64,000 bases of DNA from positions 1,421,291 to 1,485,290 of the forward strand of contig NZ_LMMV01000001.1 in NCBI RefSeq assembly GCF_001422405.1, given 5' to 3'. Source of the stretch: Pseudorhodoferax sp. Leaf267. Lineage in GTDB: Bacteria; Pseudomonadota; Gammaproteobacteria; Burkholderiales; Burkholderiaceae_C. Shown piece by piece: positions 7,037-16,416 of the stretch (positions are counted from its first letter, which is position 1; each line of letters begins with the position of its first letter). A program made the translations under genes and the position numbers. Under the pieces are notes generated by a model, which worked only from the letters and a program-made list of their open reading frames with translations, had not been told where the DNA came from and made no database searches.

Positions 7037-9544
7037 TCAAGCCCCGGCTGGAATGTCGATCGCAACTGGTGCTGTGATCTGCTGTGCGACCACCGCGTAC
7101 AGGTCCTGCTGAACCTCTGGTGCCTCGATCGAAACGACGAGGCTGTACCTCGCAGCCCGCTCAAACCGCTCGTGGCGAGGACGGTTTCGCCACCAGCCCA
7201 TTGCGGGAAATACAGCGATCTGCCCACGGTTAGCGAGTGCCGCGGCCGTTCCACTCCAGCTATCGCTGACCAAAGACCCACGTGCACGCGTGCGCTCTCC
7301 GACAGTCCAGCCTGCGTCTGCGCCACCGGCCGCAGGGAGGCCCTGCTCTTCTGCTGCGGCCTGTGCGTTGATACGTCCGCGGAAGGTGGCCTCAGTCTCC
7401 AAAGGACGCCGAACTGCGAACCGTAGCGCATGCGATTGATACGCATACTTGTCGATGCCGCCGCGCTCGCCAGGGTTTGGCTCGATGAAATACGAAAGCG
7501 TGATTCGCAGTCTCACCTGCGCTTCTCCCAGAGCTTCAAGCAGCTCGGTCGGCCACGGCAGGTCGTGCAGGTGCATGTCGCGGGTGCGGACCACCGAGCC
7601 CACCTTCTGGTACGGCTGCAGTTGATCCTGGACGATCAATGTGAGCGAGTTGCTTGCGCTGTACAGCGCCCGTTCCAGGCTGGGGACGCCATACCCGCAA
7701 TGTCGAAGCAGCTGCCGCATGTTGGCTTGGTTGCGAACTGCGTTGGGATTGTAGGCGTCGAGCATGGGCTGGGTCCAACGTGCAGAGTGAACCATGAGCG
7801 CTCGGATGGTTTCAGGCCAGTAGTCGGCATACGCAGCCTGGATCCGGGCGGCCATGCCCGCTGCCAGAGCGGTGGATGCACTCGTGGCCCAACTTGACGT
7901 GAACAGGCGATCGTGAGGTTGGTGGTTAGTCGTCAGAAGCGACAAGCTCTCCAACTGGCTTGTGAAGCCGCTCCCATCGACCGCCGCATTGCCGCCTTCC
8001 ATCACGATGTCCGGCTTGAAAGGCCACCCCGTCTGCCAAGTGGACGAGGTCGTCGTATACGGACTCAGCGCACCGGCAGCAGCGATGGGGGTGTACAGAT
8101 GGCCAAAGGCTTCAGAGATCGATGTGAGCTCAGAGTACGCGCCGACGGTTAGAGCGTTCCAAGCTTGGCCTGGATCATGCACCATGTTTGTCGAGAGGCT
8201 GGCCGGGTAATCGCCCCAGGCACTGGAATCTTGCGTGTTTCCCGCGCAGAGCACGAAAAGGCGCGGCGACTCGCCCTGCCCCTCGTAGTCGCATGCAAGC
8301 CGGTCAACCTCTGCGGACCACGACGACGGGCGTCCTCGATCACGGCCGTCGGTGGACGACACAGCCATCGCAAACACCCGACGCCGATCCTGTGCAGCAA
8401 TCTCAACACGTGCGACAGCTTCTGCCGTGATCGCACCGTAGGACTGGCCATCGTTGTCGCCCGGACCTTGCAAGATCTTCACTGACTCGAGCCGATGCGG
8501 CACAGAGAGCGCGGCAGTGTCTGAGATCGCTGGCGTCAGGTCGCCGAACAATGCCAAGCCGGCTAGCTCTGTGCCGTGGCCATTGGCGTCATCCGGTCCC
8601 CAACCAGGCTCCACGGTGTACCGGTCCTCGGCATCGAGCACTGGGGCCAGCAGTGGGTGCCCGTGGTTGACGCCTGTGTCCAGCAAAGTGACGTACGAGT
8701 TGCCCGCATGCTGCGGCACGAGGCGAGCCTGCAGATCCGCACCCCACTCCGCTTGTTCGTTCAGCGGGAGCGCCGCGAAAAACTCCGCGGTCGTCTTAGC
8801 TCGACGCAGCTCCGCAACCATGTTCAGAACCAGCGACGAACGAAGCAACTGCGCTTTGCTGCCGTGCATCAGCACGACCGAACGTTCTGGAAAGTGCAGC
8901 GCGCGTTCCCGTACAAGGAGGCCGGCCAATTCAGCGACCGTGCGGAAGTCCGCAATGATCTGCGGCCTGTGCTCCCCGGCAGGAAGCCACGCTTCCCACC
9001 AGATCGACTCGCCGTCATTGAGGGGCAGCGCCCCGGCATCATCAGTCCACAGCGATTCAAACGTGGCAACGCGCACCGAGCGGATGGCATCGATCAGCGA
9101 ATGATTGTCGAGAGAACGGCCGCCAGCACCTGTGCGGTGCTCTGCATAGGCAGCGATCAGCTTTTCAAAGTGCGTCAGTTTGCCCTGGGGCACGAACACG
9201 GTGGCCAGCACTTGGTCGTCCTGCTCACGCACGTTCATGAGTTCAATGCCCTGCCGATCGCGGGCCAGGCTTTCAGCAGCCAACTCTACGCCCTGTTGGC
9301 TTTCGAATTCAATCTGGATGCCAATTGCAGTTTGCACTCCCGCAGCCTTCTGCTCATCGACGCGCTGGAGCTGAACGACCTCTACCTGCGCGAACTGCGC
9401 ACGCAACTTCTGCGCGTGTTGTCCACGCGGCTGCGCCGGAACCGCAGCCTTGACGACGACGGCCTTCTTGGCGGTATATCCCTCGGTAGAGCGGGTGTTA
9501 TGGGGAAAGAGGTGCGGACGTCGCTGTTGATTCTCAGTGGCCAT
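7037..9544 (-). CDS. ietS: subtilisin-like serine protease, IetS-type toxin/defence effector
   Basis: An 835-aa S8-family peptidase without a signal peptide, so cytoplasmic. The catalytic triad is visible: Asp289 in VTLLDTGVNHGHP, His323 in NGHGTELAG and Ser555 in WATSASTALAAG, with the oxyanion Asn at about 435 in LCAGNTQ. About 280 residues precede the catalytic domain and some 230 follow it (beta-rich, unknown role). It starts 21 bp after the AAA+ gene stops, on the same strand, so the two form an operon. AAA+ ATPase plus subtilase is the IetA/IetS architecture, reported as a plasmid toxin-antitoxin pair in Agrobacterium and as an anti-phage system; there the protease is the toxic partner. 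Substrate unknown. The catalytic serine motif is ATSAS rather than GTSxA, a conservative variant. Confidence 0.85.
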   Translation of the reverse strand: MATENQQRRPHLFPHNTRSTEGYTAKKAVVVKAAVPAQPRGQHAQKLRAQFAQVEVVQLQRVDEQKAAGVQTAIGIQIEFESQQGVELAAESLARDRQGIELMNVREQDDQVLATVFVPQGKLTHFEKLIAAYAEHRTGAGGRSLDNHSLIDAIRSVRVATFESLWTDDAGALPLNDGESIWWEAWLPAGEHRPQIIADFRTVAELAGLLVRERALHFPERSVVLMHGSKAQLLRSSLVLNMVAELRRAKTTAEFFAALPLNEQAEWGADLQARLVPQHAGNSYVTLLDTGVNHGHPLLAPVLDAEDRYTVEPGWGPDDANGHGTELAGLALFGDLTPAISDTAALSVPHRLESVKILQGPGDNDGQSYGAITAEAVARVEIAAQDRRRVFAMAVSSTDGRDRGRPSSWSAEVDRLACDYEGQGESPRLFVLCAGNTQDSSAWGDYPASLSTNMVHDPGQAWNALTVGAYSELTSISEAFGHLYTPIAAAGALSPYTTTSSTWQTGWPFKPDIVMEGGNAAVDGSGFTSQLESLSLLTTNHQPHDRLFTSSWATSASTALAAGMAARIQAAYADYWPETIRALMVHSARWTQPMLDAYNPNAVRNQANMRQLLRHCGYGVPSLERALYSASNSLTLIVQDQLQPYQKVGSVVRTRDMHLHDLPWPTELLEALGEAQVRLRITLSYFIEPNPGERGGIDKYAYQSHALRFAVRRPLETEATFRGRINAQAAAEEQGLPAAGGADAGWTVGERTRARGSLVSDSWSGTAAALANRGQIAVFPAMGWWRNRPRHERFERAARYSLVVSIEAPEVQQDLYAVVAQQITAPVAIDIPAGA

Positions 9545-9565
9545 GAAGAATAATCGCGCTTACTC

Positions 9566-10558
9566 TTAGCTGCCGGCGGTTCGGCGGCGTACGGCCTGGC
9601 GCTGTTGCAGTAGGGCTCGCATCGCTTCGACCGGGACGGTCTCCAGGTCATGCATCACTGCCTCTTTGACCGCGTCGTTGATCGCGCGCGCGATCTCCGC
9701 ATGGCTCAGGCCTGATGCCTCCGATGCGAGCTCTGCGAGATCTTTCTTCGACTTGACGTAGGCGGCCAGGCGTATGCGCAGGAGAGCCTGCACCTCTGCT
9801 GCAGACGGCACGTGGTATTCGACCACGTCGTCGAAACGCCTGAAGAGCGCTTCATCCAGGATGTCCGGGTGGTTCGTCGCCGCAACGATGACGCTGTTGG
9901 AATCGTCCTGCTCGATCATTAGCAAGAAGCTGTTCAAAATCCGGCGGACCTCGCCCACGTCATTGGCCATGCCACGCTGGCTACCGATTGCGTCGAACTC
10001 GTCAAAGAAGTAGACGCCACGCGTGGAAGCCACAGCGTCAAAGACCTGGCGTAGCTTTGCCGCGGTCTCCCCCATGAACTTGGTGATGAGTGCGTCCAAG
10101 CGAACCACGAACAGCGGAATGCCGAGCTCTCCGGCCAGCGCTGCGGCGGTCATCGTTTTGCCCGTGCCCGACGGGCCAACGAGCAAAAGCTTGCGCCGCG
10201 GGTGCAGGCCGTGGCTGCGCAACTTGGACAAGTGCCTCTGCTCCTTGAGCACGCGCTGCAGGCTCTGCTGCAACGTGTCAGACAACACCATGTCGCTCAA
10301 TCGTCGCGACGGGTAGGTGACGCTGAGCAGCCCTGCGAGCTCGCCCTTGGGCCTCGCGATCGGGGTCGCGCCTTCGCTGTTGCCTGAGCTGCGGCGCGAT
10401 TTTGCGGCATCGATCAAGTCGCGCAGCTCCTCGGCGAGTTTGCCGTGCCCTTGTTTCGCCTCATGAGCCGCCATCTGCATGGCCACCGAGTAGAAATGGC
10501 GATCGTCGCCCTCCGCGTGAGAACGCAGCAGTGCTTTGAGTTGATCGCCGTTTGCCAT
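9566..10558 (-). CDS. ietA: AAA+ ATPase, IetA-type antitoxin/regulator of the protease
   Basis: A 330-aa protein with a single AAA+ domain: Walker A GPSGTGKT (128-135), Walker B VYFFDEFD (182-189), sensor-1 Asn near 229 (VAATNHPD) and an arginine-finger region LFRRFDD near 240. The first about 100 residues are helical and unlike a protease. The start at 10558 has GGGAGA upstream and gives the sequence MANGDQLKALLRSH; longer readings lack such a site. It is first in a two-gene operon with ietS. In the described IetAS pair the ATPase restrains the protease. The 151-bp gap to the upstream integrase may carry the operon promoter. Confidence 0.85.
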   Translation of the reverse strand: MANGDQLKALLRSHAEGDDRHFYSVAMQMAAHEAKQGHGKLAEELRDLIDAAKSRRSSGNSEGATPIARPKGELAGLLSVTYPSRRLSDMVLSDTLQQSLQRVLKEQRHLSKLRSHGLHPRRKLLLVGPSGTGKTMTAAALAGELGIPLFVVRLDALITKFMGETAAKLRQVFDAVASTRGVYFFDEFDAIGSQRGMANDVGEVRRILNSFLLMIEQDDSNSVIVAATNHPDILDEALFRRFDDVVEYHVPSAAEVQALLRIRLAAYVKSKKDLAELASEASGLSHAEIARAINDAVKEAVMHDLETVPVEAMRALLQQRQAVRRRTAGS

Positions 10559-10709
10559 GGTTCTCCCATTGTCCTGCACTCTGGCCGATTTGATCAGTCG
10601 TCGGCTCGAAAGGCCAATTCGAAGACTGCCAGAAGATGCCGCCGTCCGCACGAGGGCAGCGAATCAGACGGCCAGCTCGCTGTAAGCCAATCGCGGATGC
10701 CAGGTGCGT

Positions 10710-12734
10710 TCAGGACCGCCCCCAGAACCTGGCCATTGCCTTCATGCGCCGCTTCTCCTCGGTCGTCACGTAGACCGTTGTCGTCGCCAACGATGCGTGC
10801 CCCAGGATCTCCTTCTCAATTTCCACACGGATGCCGCGTGCGATCGCATGTGATGCATGGGTGTGCCGCAGCCAATGCGTGCTGGCTCTCCGCAGCCGGT
10901 CGGCCCCCTTTTCATCTCCCAGCGAATCCAGCACCCGCCCACACTCCTCGAAGAACCGTTTGAGCTGGTCGTACAGCGTGTTGGTCGCGATCCCATGCTT
11001 GGGATCGTCCCCGTGCCGCTCCTGCAGCGACGGCGCCACCGCTTCCAGGTCGGCAGCCTTGCCCAGCAGGTAGGCACCCTGGTTGACCCCAGCCTCTGGG
11101 TCGGGGTCAAGGCCTCGGGCGATCAGGTAGTCCGCCAGCTGCCCGACGACGTCGACGGGCACCGGCACTTGCCGTAGCTTCTGTCCCTTTCCCACAACGT
11201 TGAGTAGCCAACCCTCCACGTGCTCCGCATCCTCGCTGTCCGGCGGGTACTCCACCCATTGCAGGTGGTCGACCTTAGCGGCCACTGCCTCCGACAGCCG
11301 CAACCCCGTGGCGTACAGAAGTGCCAACGCCAGCTTCAACCGCTGGGAGGTCGAGCGCTCGCGCTGCATGTCGGCCTGCTCGCAGATGAACTGCCACTGC
11401 GCCATCGTGAAGCTGCGGCCCGTGTTCATCTTGGGCAGCGCTGACCGCGGTACCGTGATGCCGCTCCACGGATTGCCCATAAGGTAGTTCTTGTCCACCC
11501 AGTAGGCATACAGGTTCTTCAGCACGGTCAGAGCATGGCGCTGCGCCGCGGCCGACAACGGCCCTTCATACGGCCGCCACAGTGGCGACCAGCGCTCTCG
11601 GTTGCGCTGCCCGCACCAGCGCGACCGCGGCAGCGGATCTCCCAAGAAATCCCGGTACGCAGTGCAGTCCTCGGTCGTCATCGAGGACAGCGGCTTGCGC
11701 CGTTCGATGACGGCCCACAGCAAGAAGCGCTCGGCCTCCTTGCGGTAGGCCCGCTGCGTGTGCGATAGCGTCGTGAGCCAGTCCAACGTGGACTCCACCC
11801 CCAGGTCGCGCCCGCGGCGTTTGGCCTTGGACTGGGCCTGCTGCGCCGGCGACGCCCCATTCTTCGAGCGCAGCCAGGTGAGGATGGCCTCGTAGTCGTT
11901 GCGCGCGGTCATCAGGCACTGGGCCTGCGGCCGGCGGTACACGCCCGCGCGACCGTCGAGCTCGGCGGGCACCAGCAGCTTCTCCAAAGGCCGTACATCG
12001 GTGGCCGGCTCCACCACCTTCTGCAGCTCGTGCCGGAACACTTTTCCCCGGGCCAAGGCTACATGCCCGCCGATGGCCAAGCCGAGCGAGTCCTGGTGCT
12101 CGGTGAGCCAACGCTGCACGCGCGCGGCTTTGGCCGTCCCCAGGCCGCGGATGGACGCAGTCCAGTTCCGCCCCACCCCATTGATGCGCTCCACCAACTG
12201 ATGCAGCGTAAAGATTCCCACAGCTTCTAGCCGCCCGGACACGTTCGGGTTCAGCCAGGCGGCTACGGCGTCGCCCGCGCGCGGTGGCTGGGCCACCAGC
12301 TGCTCGAGCCAGCGCAGCGCATCGAGCTGGCGGGCAATGAGCTTCGCGCGGCGTCCCTGGCGCACGTTGGCCTTGCCGAACTCCGCTTCGAAGGCCTCAA
12401 TCTGATCGGCCTCGGAGAAGTCTTCCAGGCCGCGTTCGGCCGCGAAGTCCTCCAGCGATGGCAAAACGGGCTCGGGGTCCGCGAGCCGGCGCACATCCAT
12501 GAGGATGAGCCGCGCCGTGCCGTGCCGGTCCTCGCGGCGCGCGGCCGCGGCGAAGGCGTCGCGGATCCAGTCGATGGTGCCCTTGACCAGGCGCAGGTCG
12601 GTGGCCAGGCCTTCCACCAGCAAGTAGCGGTCCCAAGCGTCGCGCAGCGCGATGCCCTGCACGAGCGCGCGCATGAAGGCGAAGTGGGCGATGCCCAGCT
12701 TGCGGGTGCGGGCGTTGGAGACCTGGGCCTTCAT
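10710..12734 (-). CDS. large tyrosine recombinase/integrase
   Basis: A 674-aa site-specific recombinase, nearly twice the length of ordinary phage integrases. The first about 220 residues look like the integrase N-terminal extension known from Burkholderiales recombinases (RKLGIAHFAFMRALVQG, helix-hairpin-helix-like GVGRNWTASIRGLGTAKAARV). A SAM-like core-binding domain follows at about 300-420. The C-terminal catalytic domain has Arg in LLYATGLRLSEAVA (about 475), His-x-x-Arg in HWLRHTHASH (about 618), and His plus Tyr in ILGHASLATTTVYV (about 640-653). All catalytic residues are present, so it may be active. It lies directly upstream of ietAS on the same strand and is the best candidate for having moved that cassette. 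Confidence 0.85.
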   Translation of the reverse strand: MKAQVSNARTRKLGIAHFAFMRALVQGIALRDAWDRYLLVEGLATDLRLVKGTIDWIRDAFAAAARREDRHGTARLILMDVRRLADPEPVLPSLEDFAAERGLEDFSEADQIEAFEAEFGKANVRQGRRAKLIARQLDALRWLEQLVAQPPRAGDAVAAWLNPNVSGRLEAVGIFTLHQLVERINGVGRNWTASIRGLGTAKAARVQRWLTEHQDSLGLAIGGHVALARGKVFRHELQKVVEPATDVRPLEKLLVPAELDGRAGVYRRPQAQCLMTARNDYEAILTWLRSKNGASPAQQAQSKAKRRGRDLGVESTLDWLTTLSHTQRAYRKEAERFLLWAVIERRKPLSSMTTEDCTAYRDFLGDPLPRSRWCGQRNRERWSPLWRPYEGPLSAAAQRHALTVLKNLYAYWVDKNYLMGNPWSGITVPRSALPKMNTGRSFTMAQWQFICEQADMQRERSTSQRLKLALALLYATGLRLSEAVAAKVDHLQWVEYPPDSEDAEHVEGWLLNVVGKGQKLRQVPVPVDVVGQLADYLIARGLDPDPEAGVNQGAYLLGKAADLEAVAPSLQERHGDDPKHGIATNTLYDQLKRFFEECGRVLDSLGDEKGADRLRRASTHWLRHTHASHAIARGIRVEIEKEILGHASLATTTVYVTTEEKRRMKAMARFWGRS

Positions 12735-13495
12735 GCCCCCGCGGCGCGCGTGTAGCCGAGCGCGCGCCCTCCTCTTTTGCTTGCGCGAGGCGCGCCGGCG
12801 CAGTGCGAACGCAACGAACGGTGCGCCCTGACCTTCGTGATTTGTCTTGTCGCATCAAGCACTTGGAAGCCCTCCGACCTGCCCCAGTTCAAAACCCTGG
12901 GTTTACGGACAATAATTTTATAGTGTTGATAAGGATACTAATCAACCAGCCATTGGACAAAAGGTTTTCAGAGAGCTCCGGGCCATCCTCCCAGAAGAAA
13001 CACTTTATGAGGCTCTGCGTGAAGAAGTTTCTGACGCGCTTGCCCGAGGCACGCTACCGATTTGTTAAAAGTCAGTCTTCTGCGTTCTGATCTATGCATA
13101 GATCGCTTACCTGCTCTCAAACGAACAGATTTGACTCCCTCACACCGAAGACATCCCACCATTGACGACACCAAATACCCACAAATCGCCTAACTCATTT
13201 ACAGGGACTTCCCGTCTCGTCAACAGCGGCTTATGGGTGTTCCTCCTGATAAACGGTATTCGCATTCATTGATCGCAGACGCACGATGGATTCAGAAGCC
13301 ACCGCAAACGGACAGACTGCACATCTACAGGCGGGCTTGTGTCGGCCGAATGGTCCGATGCCCCAGATACGAACCGCTCAGCAGGACTCCATTCGTTCCT
13401 CGTGCTTGAAGCACGGACGAGTTATCGAGCTCACCTGCTGCCGGTCTGACCTGTGGTGGTTATCTGCTTTCGCACGTCCAACTCAGAGAATCAGT
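12735..13495. other. gene-poor, AT-richer region between integrase and IS110 element
   Basis: About 760 bp without a convincing start-to-stop gene. From about 12900 the base composition drops well below the neighbours. The plus frame 12916-13068 has protein-like content (QKVFRELRAILPEETLYEAL) ending in TAA but no start codon, so it may be a gene remnant. On the minus strand near 13245 an AGGAGG is followed by a short frame (VNELGDLWVFGVVNGG) with no ATG. Neither is identifiable. The integrase attachment site may lie here. Confidence 0.5.
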
Positions 13496-14584
13496 TCATA
13501 CCAGTTGCGGCTTTTGCCGCGCCGCGGGTATCTGCGGCACATGGTCGGGGTCGAACTGGCCATCGCGCGTGAGCACGGCCCACAGGATGCGCGCATTCTT
13601 GTTGGCCAAGGCCACCACGGCCTTTTGCCAGCCGACACGTTCCCTCAATTGCACCAGCCACAGGCTGATGCGGTCGCTGCGTTTGGCCGCACTCATCACG
13701 GCCGACTTGGCGCCCTGGATCAGCAAGGTGCGCAGGTAGTCGTCGCCACGTTTGGTGATGCCCCCGAGCCGGGCCTTGCCGCCGGTGGAGTTCTGGCTGG
13801 GCACCAGCCCGAGCCAGGCGCCGAACTGGCGCGCATTGGCAAACTGGCCGAACTCGCCGACGCTGGCAACCAATGCCGACGCCGTGGTCGGACCGATGCC
13901 CAGCAACGTGGCCGCCTTGGTCGCCCGCGCGTCGGCGCGCACATGGGCGGCAATGCGCTCGTCGCACCAAGCGATCTGCAGGTCGATGTCAATCCAGTGC
14001 GGGTGCGCGCGTTGCAAGGCCAGTCGTGCCACGCCGGGGATCTCGTTGCTGGCATCCTCGATCACGCCGGCCAGCACCAGGCGCAGCGCATCGGGGCCTT
14101 GGGCGAAGACCAATCCGAACTCGGCCAGCAGGCCGCGAATGCGGTTGATCAACGCCGTGCGTTCTTCCTTGAAGCCTTCGCGCAGGCGGTGCACGGCCAA
14201 CTGGCCCTGCTGCTCTGTCGTCTTGACCGGCACGAAGCGCATGTGCGGGCGACCAGCGGCCTCGCAGATGGCAGCGGCATCGTTGGCGTCGTTCTTGCCG
14301 CTCTTGCCGGCCATGCGGTAAGGCGTGACGAAGTTTCCGGCGATCAACCGGGCATCCAGACCCAGCAAGCGCAACCGGCGGGCCACGTGGTGCGCACCGC
14401 CACAAGTCTCCATCGCCACGACACATCCGTTCGGCAGTTCGGCGCACCAGGCAAAGAACCGATCCAGCGGCATTGCCTTGGCCAGCACGACGCGGCCCTG
14501 CACATCGACCGCATGCACTTGGTAAATCCGCTTGGACAGATCCACCCCTACCCGCACAACCGGCGCCCGTGTAATCTCCGTCAT
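13496..14584 (-). CDS. IS110-family transposase
   Basis: A 362-aa DEDD recombinase. The N-terminal RuvC-like domain begins RVGVDLSKRIYQVHAVD with Asp near 15, followed by the acidic residue in VAMETCGG and the NDANDAAAICEA motif with paired Asp. The C-terminal serine-bearing Tnp domain is seen in GIGPTTASALV and AWLGLVPSQNSTGGK. Full family length, no frameshift, ATG start. Members of this family lack ordinary terminal repeats and use a structured non-coding RNA from the element end to choose target and donor DNA. The outer boundaries were not resolved here. Confidence 0.9.
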   Translation of the reverse strand: MTEITRAPVVRVGVDLSKRIYQVHAVDVQGRVVLAKAMPLDRFFAWCAELPNGCVVAMETCGGAHHVARRLRLLGLDARLIAGNFVTPYRMAGKSGKNDANDAAAICEAAGRPHMRFVPVKTTEQQGQLAVHRLREGFKEERTALINRIRGLLAEFGLVFAQGPDALRLVLAGVIEDASNEIPGVARLALQRAHPHWIDIDLQIAWCDERIAAHVRADARATKAATLLGIGPTTASALVASVGEFGQFANARQFGAWLGLVPSQNSTGGKARLGGITKRGDDYLRTLLIQGAKSAVMSAAKRSDRISLWLVQLRERVGWQKAVVALANKNARILWAVLTRDGQFDPDHVPQIPAARQKPQLV

Positions 14585-14667
14585 GGACTTCCCCTTTTCC
14601 GTTTCAGATTGAACTTCCGCGAGTCAATCTTGGTGCCTGGACACCGTGTTGGGACTGGGGAAGTCCC
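14585..14667. ncRNA. structured non-coding flank of the IS110 element, candidate bridge-RNA region
   Basis: The DNA just upstream of the transposase start contains GGACTTCCCC at 14585-14594, the inverted partner GGGGAAGTCC at 14657-14666, and a short hairpin GGGACT-GGGGA-AGTCCC at 14651-14667. Known IS110-family elements encode a bridge RNA in the flank next to the transposase. Strand and ends of any RNA here are not established; this is a placement, not a covariance-model hit. Confidence 0.35.
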
Positions 14668-15242
14668 TTCGTATTCGTTTTAAGTTAACATTCTTTTGTC
14701 TAAGAATGAGCTTACGCCAGAGGTTATTAAGCGATCGATTCGGACTAAAAATGGCGAGATCCTCATGCGACGGATTACCAGAGGCGGGTAGCATCGAGCA
14801 AACTTATTAATACACTCAATCACCGGTAAGCGGCGCCTATTTTAAGAAGAAATAGTTTCATCCCTGCCGCATTAAACTATTTAAGCCTAAAGTTCAAACG
14901 CCCAAAAATGAGAGAGGAGTTCTATGGAAAAGGTTGTGCCCCGATATTGCCGAAGAGTGTGAAGGGACAGGCGTACAAGCGATGGACCATAGCCGCTTAG
15001 TCGGGGACATGAACGTCACGGGCCAGCCATTCGTTTATTGCGCAAACAAGAATTCCTGCTTCGCGCGCACACGCCGAAGAAAAACGTAGCTCGCTATCGC
15101 AGGCCAGGACGTTGGCAAAATAGCTGCGGCCGGAGGCAGGGAAGCCGCTGTAGGGCAGCTCTCGGGCGGCCGCCGCAGCCAGTCCCGACGTCGATCAGTC
15201 AGTTGGCCTCCCGCACGTGATCAGACCGCGCATTCCACTGAT
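14668..15242. other. AT-rich gene-poor region
   Basis: About 575 bp; the stretch 14690-14930 is among the most AT-rich in the window. The only translation signal is AGGAG followed by ATG at 14923, giving a 12-codon peptide (MEKVVPRYCRRV) that looks like the cut-off start of a gene. I see nothing else identifiable. Confidence 0.45.
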
Positions 15243-16360
15243 AGCAGGCCCCTATTCCAGACGATGGCGTGCAGCAGTCCACGCGGATTGCGGGCAGCGA
15301 TCCACGCGCTGGCGGGGAGCCGCGTGCGGCTCGGAGTGATGGCGGCGATGGTCCCGGTGGGTAATCGGTGCGCCGGGGGCGATGAGAGCGTTTCGATTAC
15401 GTGCTCGGAAGCTCTGTCCGCGGCGGCGGTCGGTGGGTGCGACGAACTGAGCGCGGCGGGCGAAGCGGTGCTGCGCACAGCGCTGGCGTCAGCCGCCCGG
15501 TCCGATGTTCTGAGCCGTGGCGGCCTCAGCGGTGCCGGTGCTATCGGCGGCATGGCCGCGCCGCATGGACTCGCCCTTCTAACGCGATCTTGCGCGCACC
15601 ATGCATACGCGGTCCAAGATCGCGTTGGCCAGCGTAGGCTAGCAGCCCAGCCAAGCGTGCCAAACCAACGGCGACAACTGGCTAATGATAATGGACGTCC
15701 CGCTGTTCACATGGTCATCCAGCCCAGCAGGTCGCTGCGCTCTTGCGCGGCCACCCATCAGGGCGTGGCCAGCTCGGCCATCGGCGAATTGTTCAGCCGC
15801 GCGAGGCGCGACAGTCAATGTTCTGCGCGGCCGGGCCATCCGCTTGTCATCGCGCCAGTTGACCTCGCGCTGCACCGGCAACGCCCGCGCGGCATGGAAC
15901 TCCAGATCGGCTACCGCGTGCATGGTAGCCGGATCATGCCGTGCGGCCATCTGCCAAGCCCGGTCTACCTCGTGGCCGGACGCGCTCACGATGTCGCGCA
16001 GGTTCTGACAGGCTCCGGCCGGGGGGCACGCGGCTGGCACACGCTGATGGATGCGAATGCGGTCCCAAAGCGACGCCTAGCATTTGGGGACGTCGTATGT
16101 CTGACTCACACCGCAAGGACGCGGGTAGCTGCGGCGAGTTGGAGACAAGTCCTCAGCATCAGGAGGATGTTGCCGCCAGCCTTCGACAACGGCCGATCCA
16201 GCGAAGGAACAGAAAAGCTACTCTTCCCGCAAGGTTATCCAATTAAATCGAGCCGTTCGATTGCATCGAGCGAACGGTATGCAGCTGAAAGCTTTGGCCA
16301 CTTTTGGCCCACCAAAACAAAAGGCCACCTGTCAGGTAGTGCGCTGATTTAACAAACTTT
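15243..16360. other. GC-rich region without an identifiable gene; uncertain minus-strand ORF
   Basis: Several overlapping open frames exist on both strands but none has a recognised family. The most protein-like is on the minus strand at 15639-16040 (133 aa, with LPVQREVNWRDDKRMARPRR and GRARAQRPAGLDDHVNSG), balanced in composition and possibly the remnant of a gene carried by an integrated element. A 49-codon plus frame from ATG 16097 is also open. Neither can be named. The setting between an IS110 element and tRNA fragments suggests decayed island DNA. Confidence 0.35.
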
Positions 16361-16362
16361 TT

Positions 16363-16407
16363 TGGTGGGCGGTGCAGGCTTCGAACCTGCGACCCCTCCC
16401 GTGTGAA
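16363..16407 (-). tRNA. 3' half of a tRNA-Val(CAC) gene (attachment-site scar)
   Basis: On the minus strand the sequence runs from an anticodon-loop-like TTCACAC through GGGAG, an intact T arm (GCAGG-TTCGAAG-CCTGC) and the acceptor strand to CCCACCA. The 5' stem of the anticodon arm does not pair, and the D arm and 5' acceptor are missing. A 3' tRNA half of this kind is what remains at the far end of an element that integrated into a tRNA gene. It is not a functional tRNA. Confidence 0.6.
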
Positions 16408-16416
16408 GCGCCAGAA

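Noticed and set aside
13286-14683. A 465-codon open frame on the plus strand across the IS110 gene
   Set aside because: It is the antisense shadow of the transposase; its composition is that of a mirrored GC-rich gene and no domain is visible.
15264-16352. A 362-codon plus-strand ORF starting at 15264
   Set aside because: Ser/Arg/Ala-rich content with no family resemblance and no ribosome site; it overlaps equally plausible minus-strand frames, so it was not called as a gene.
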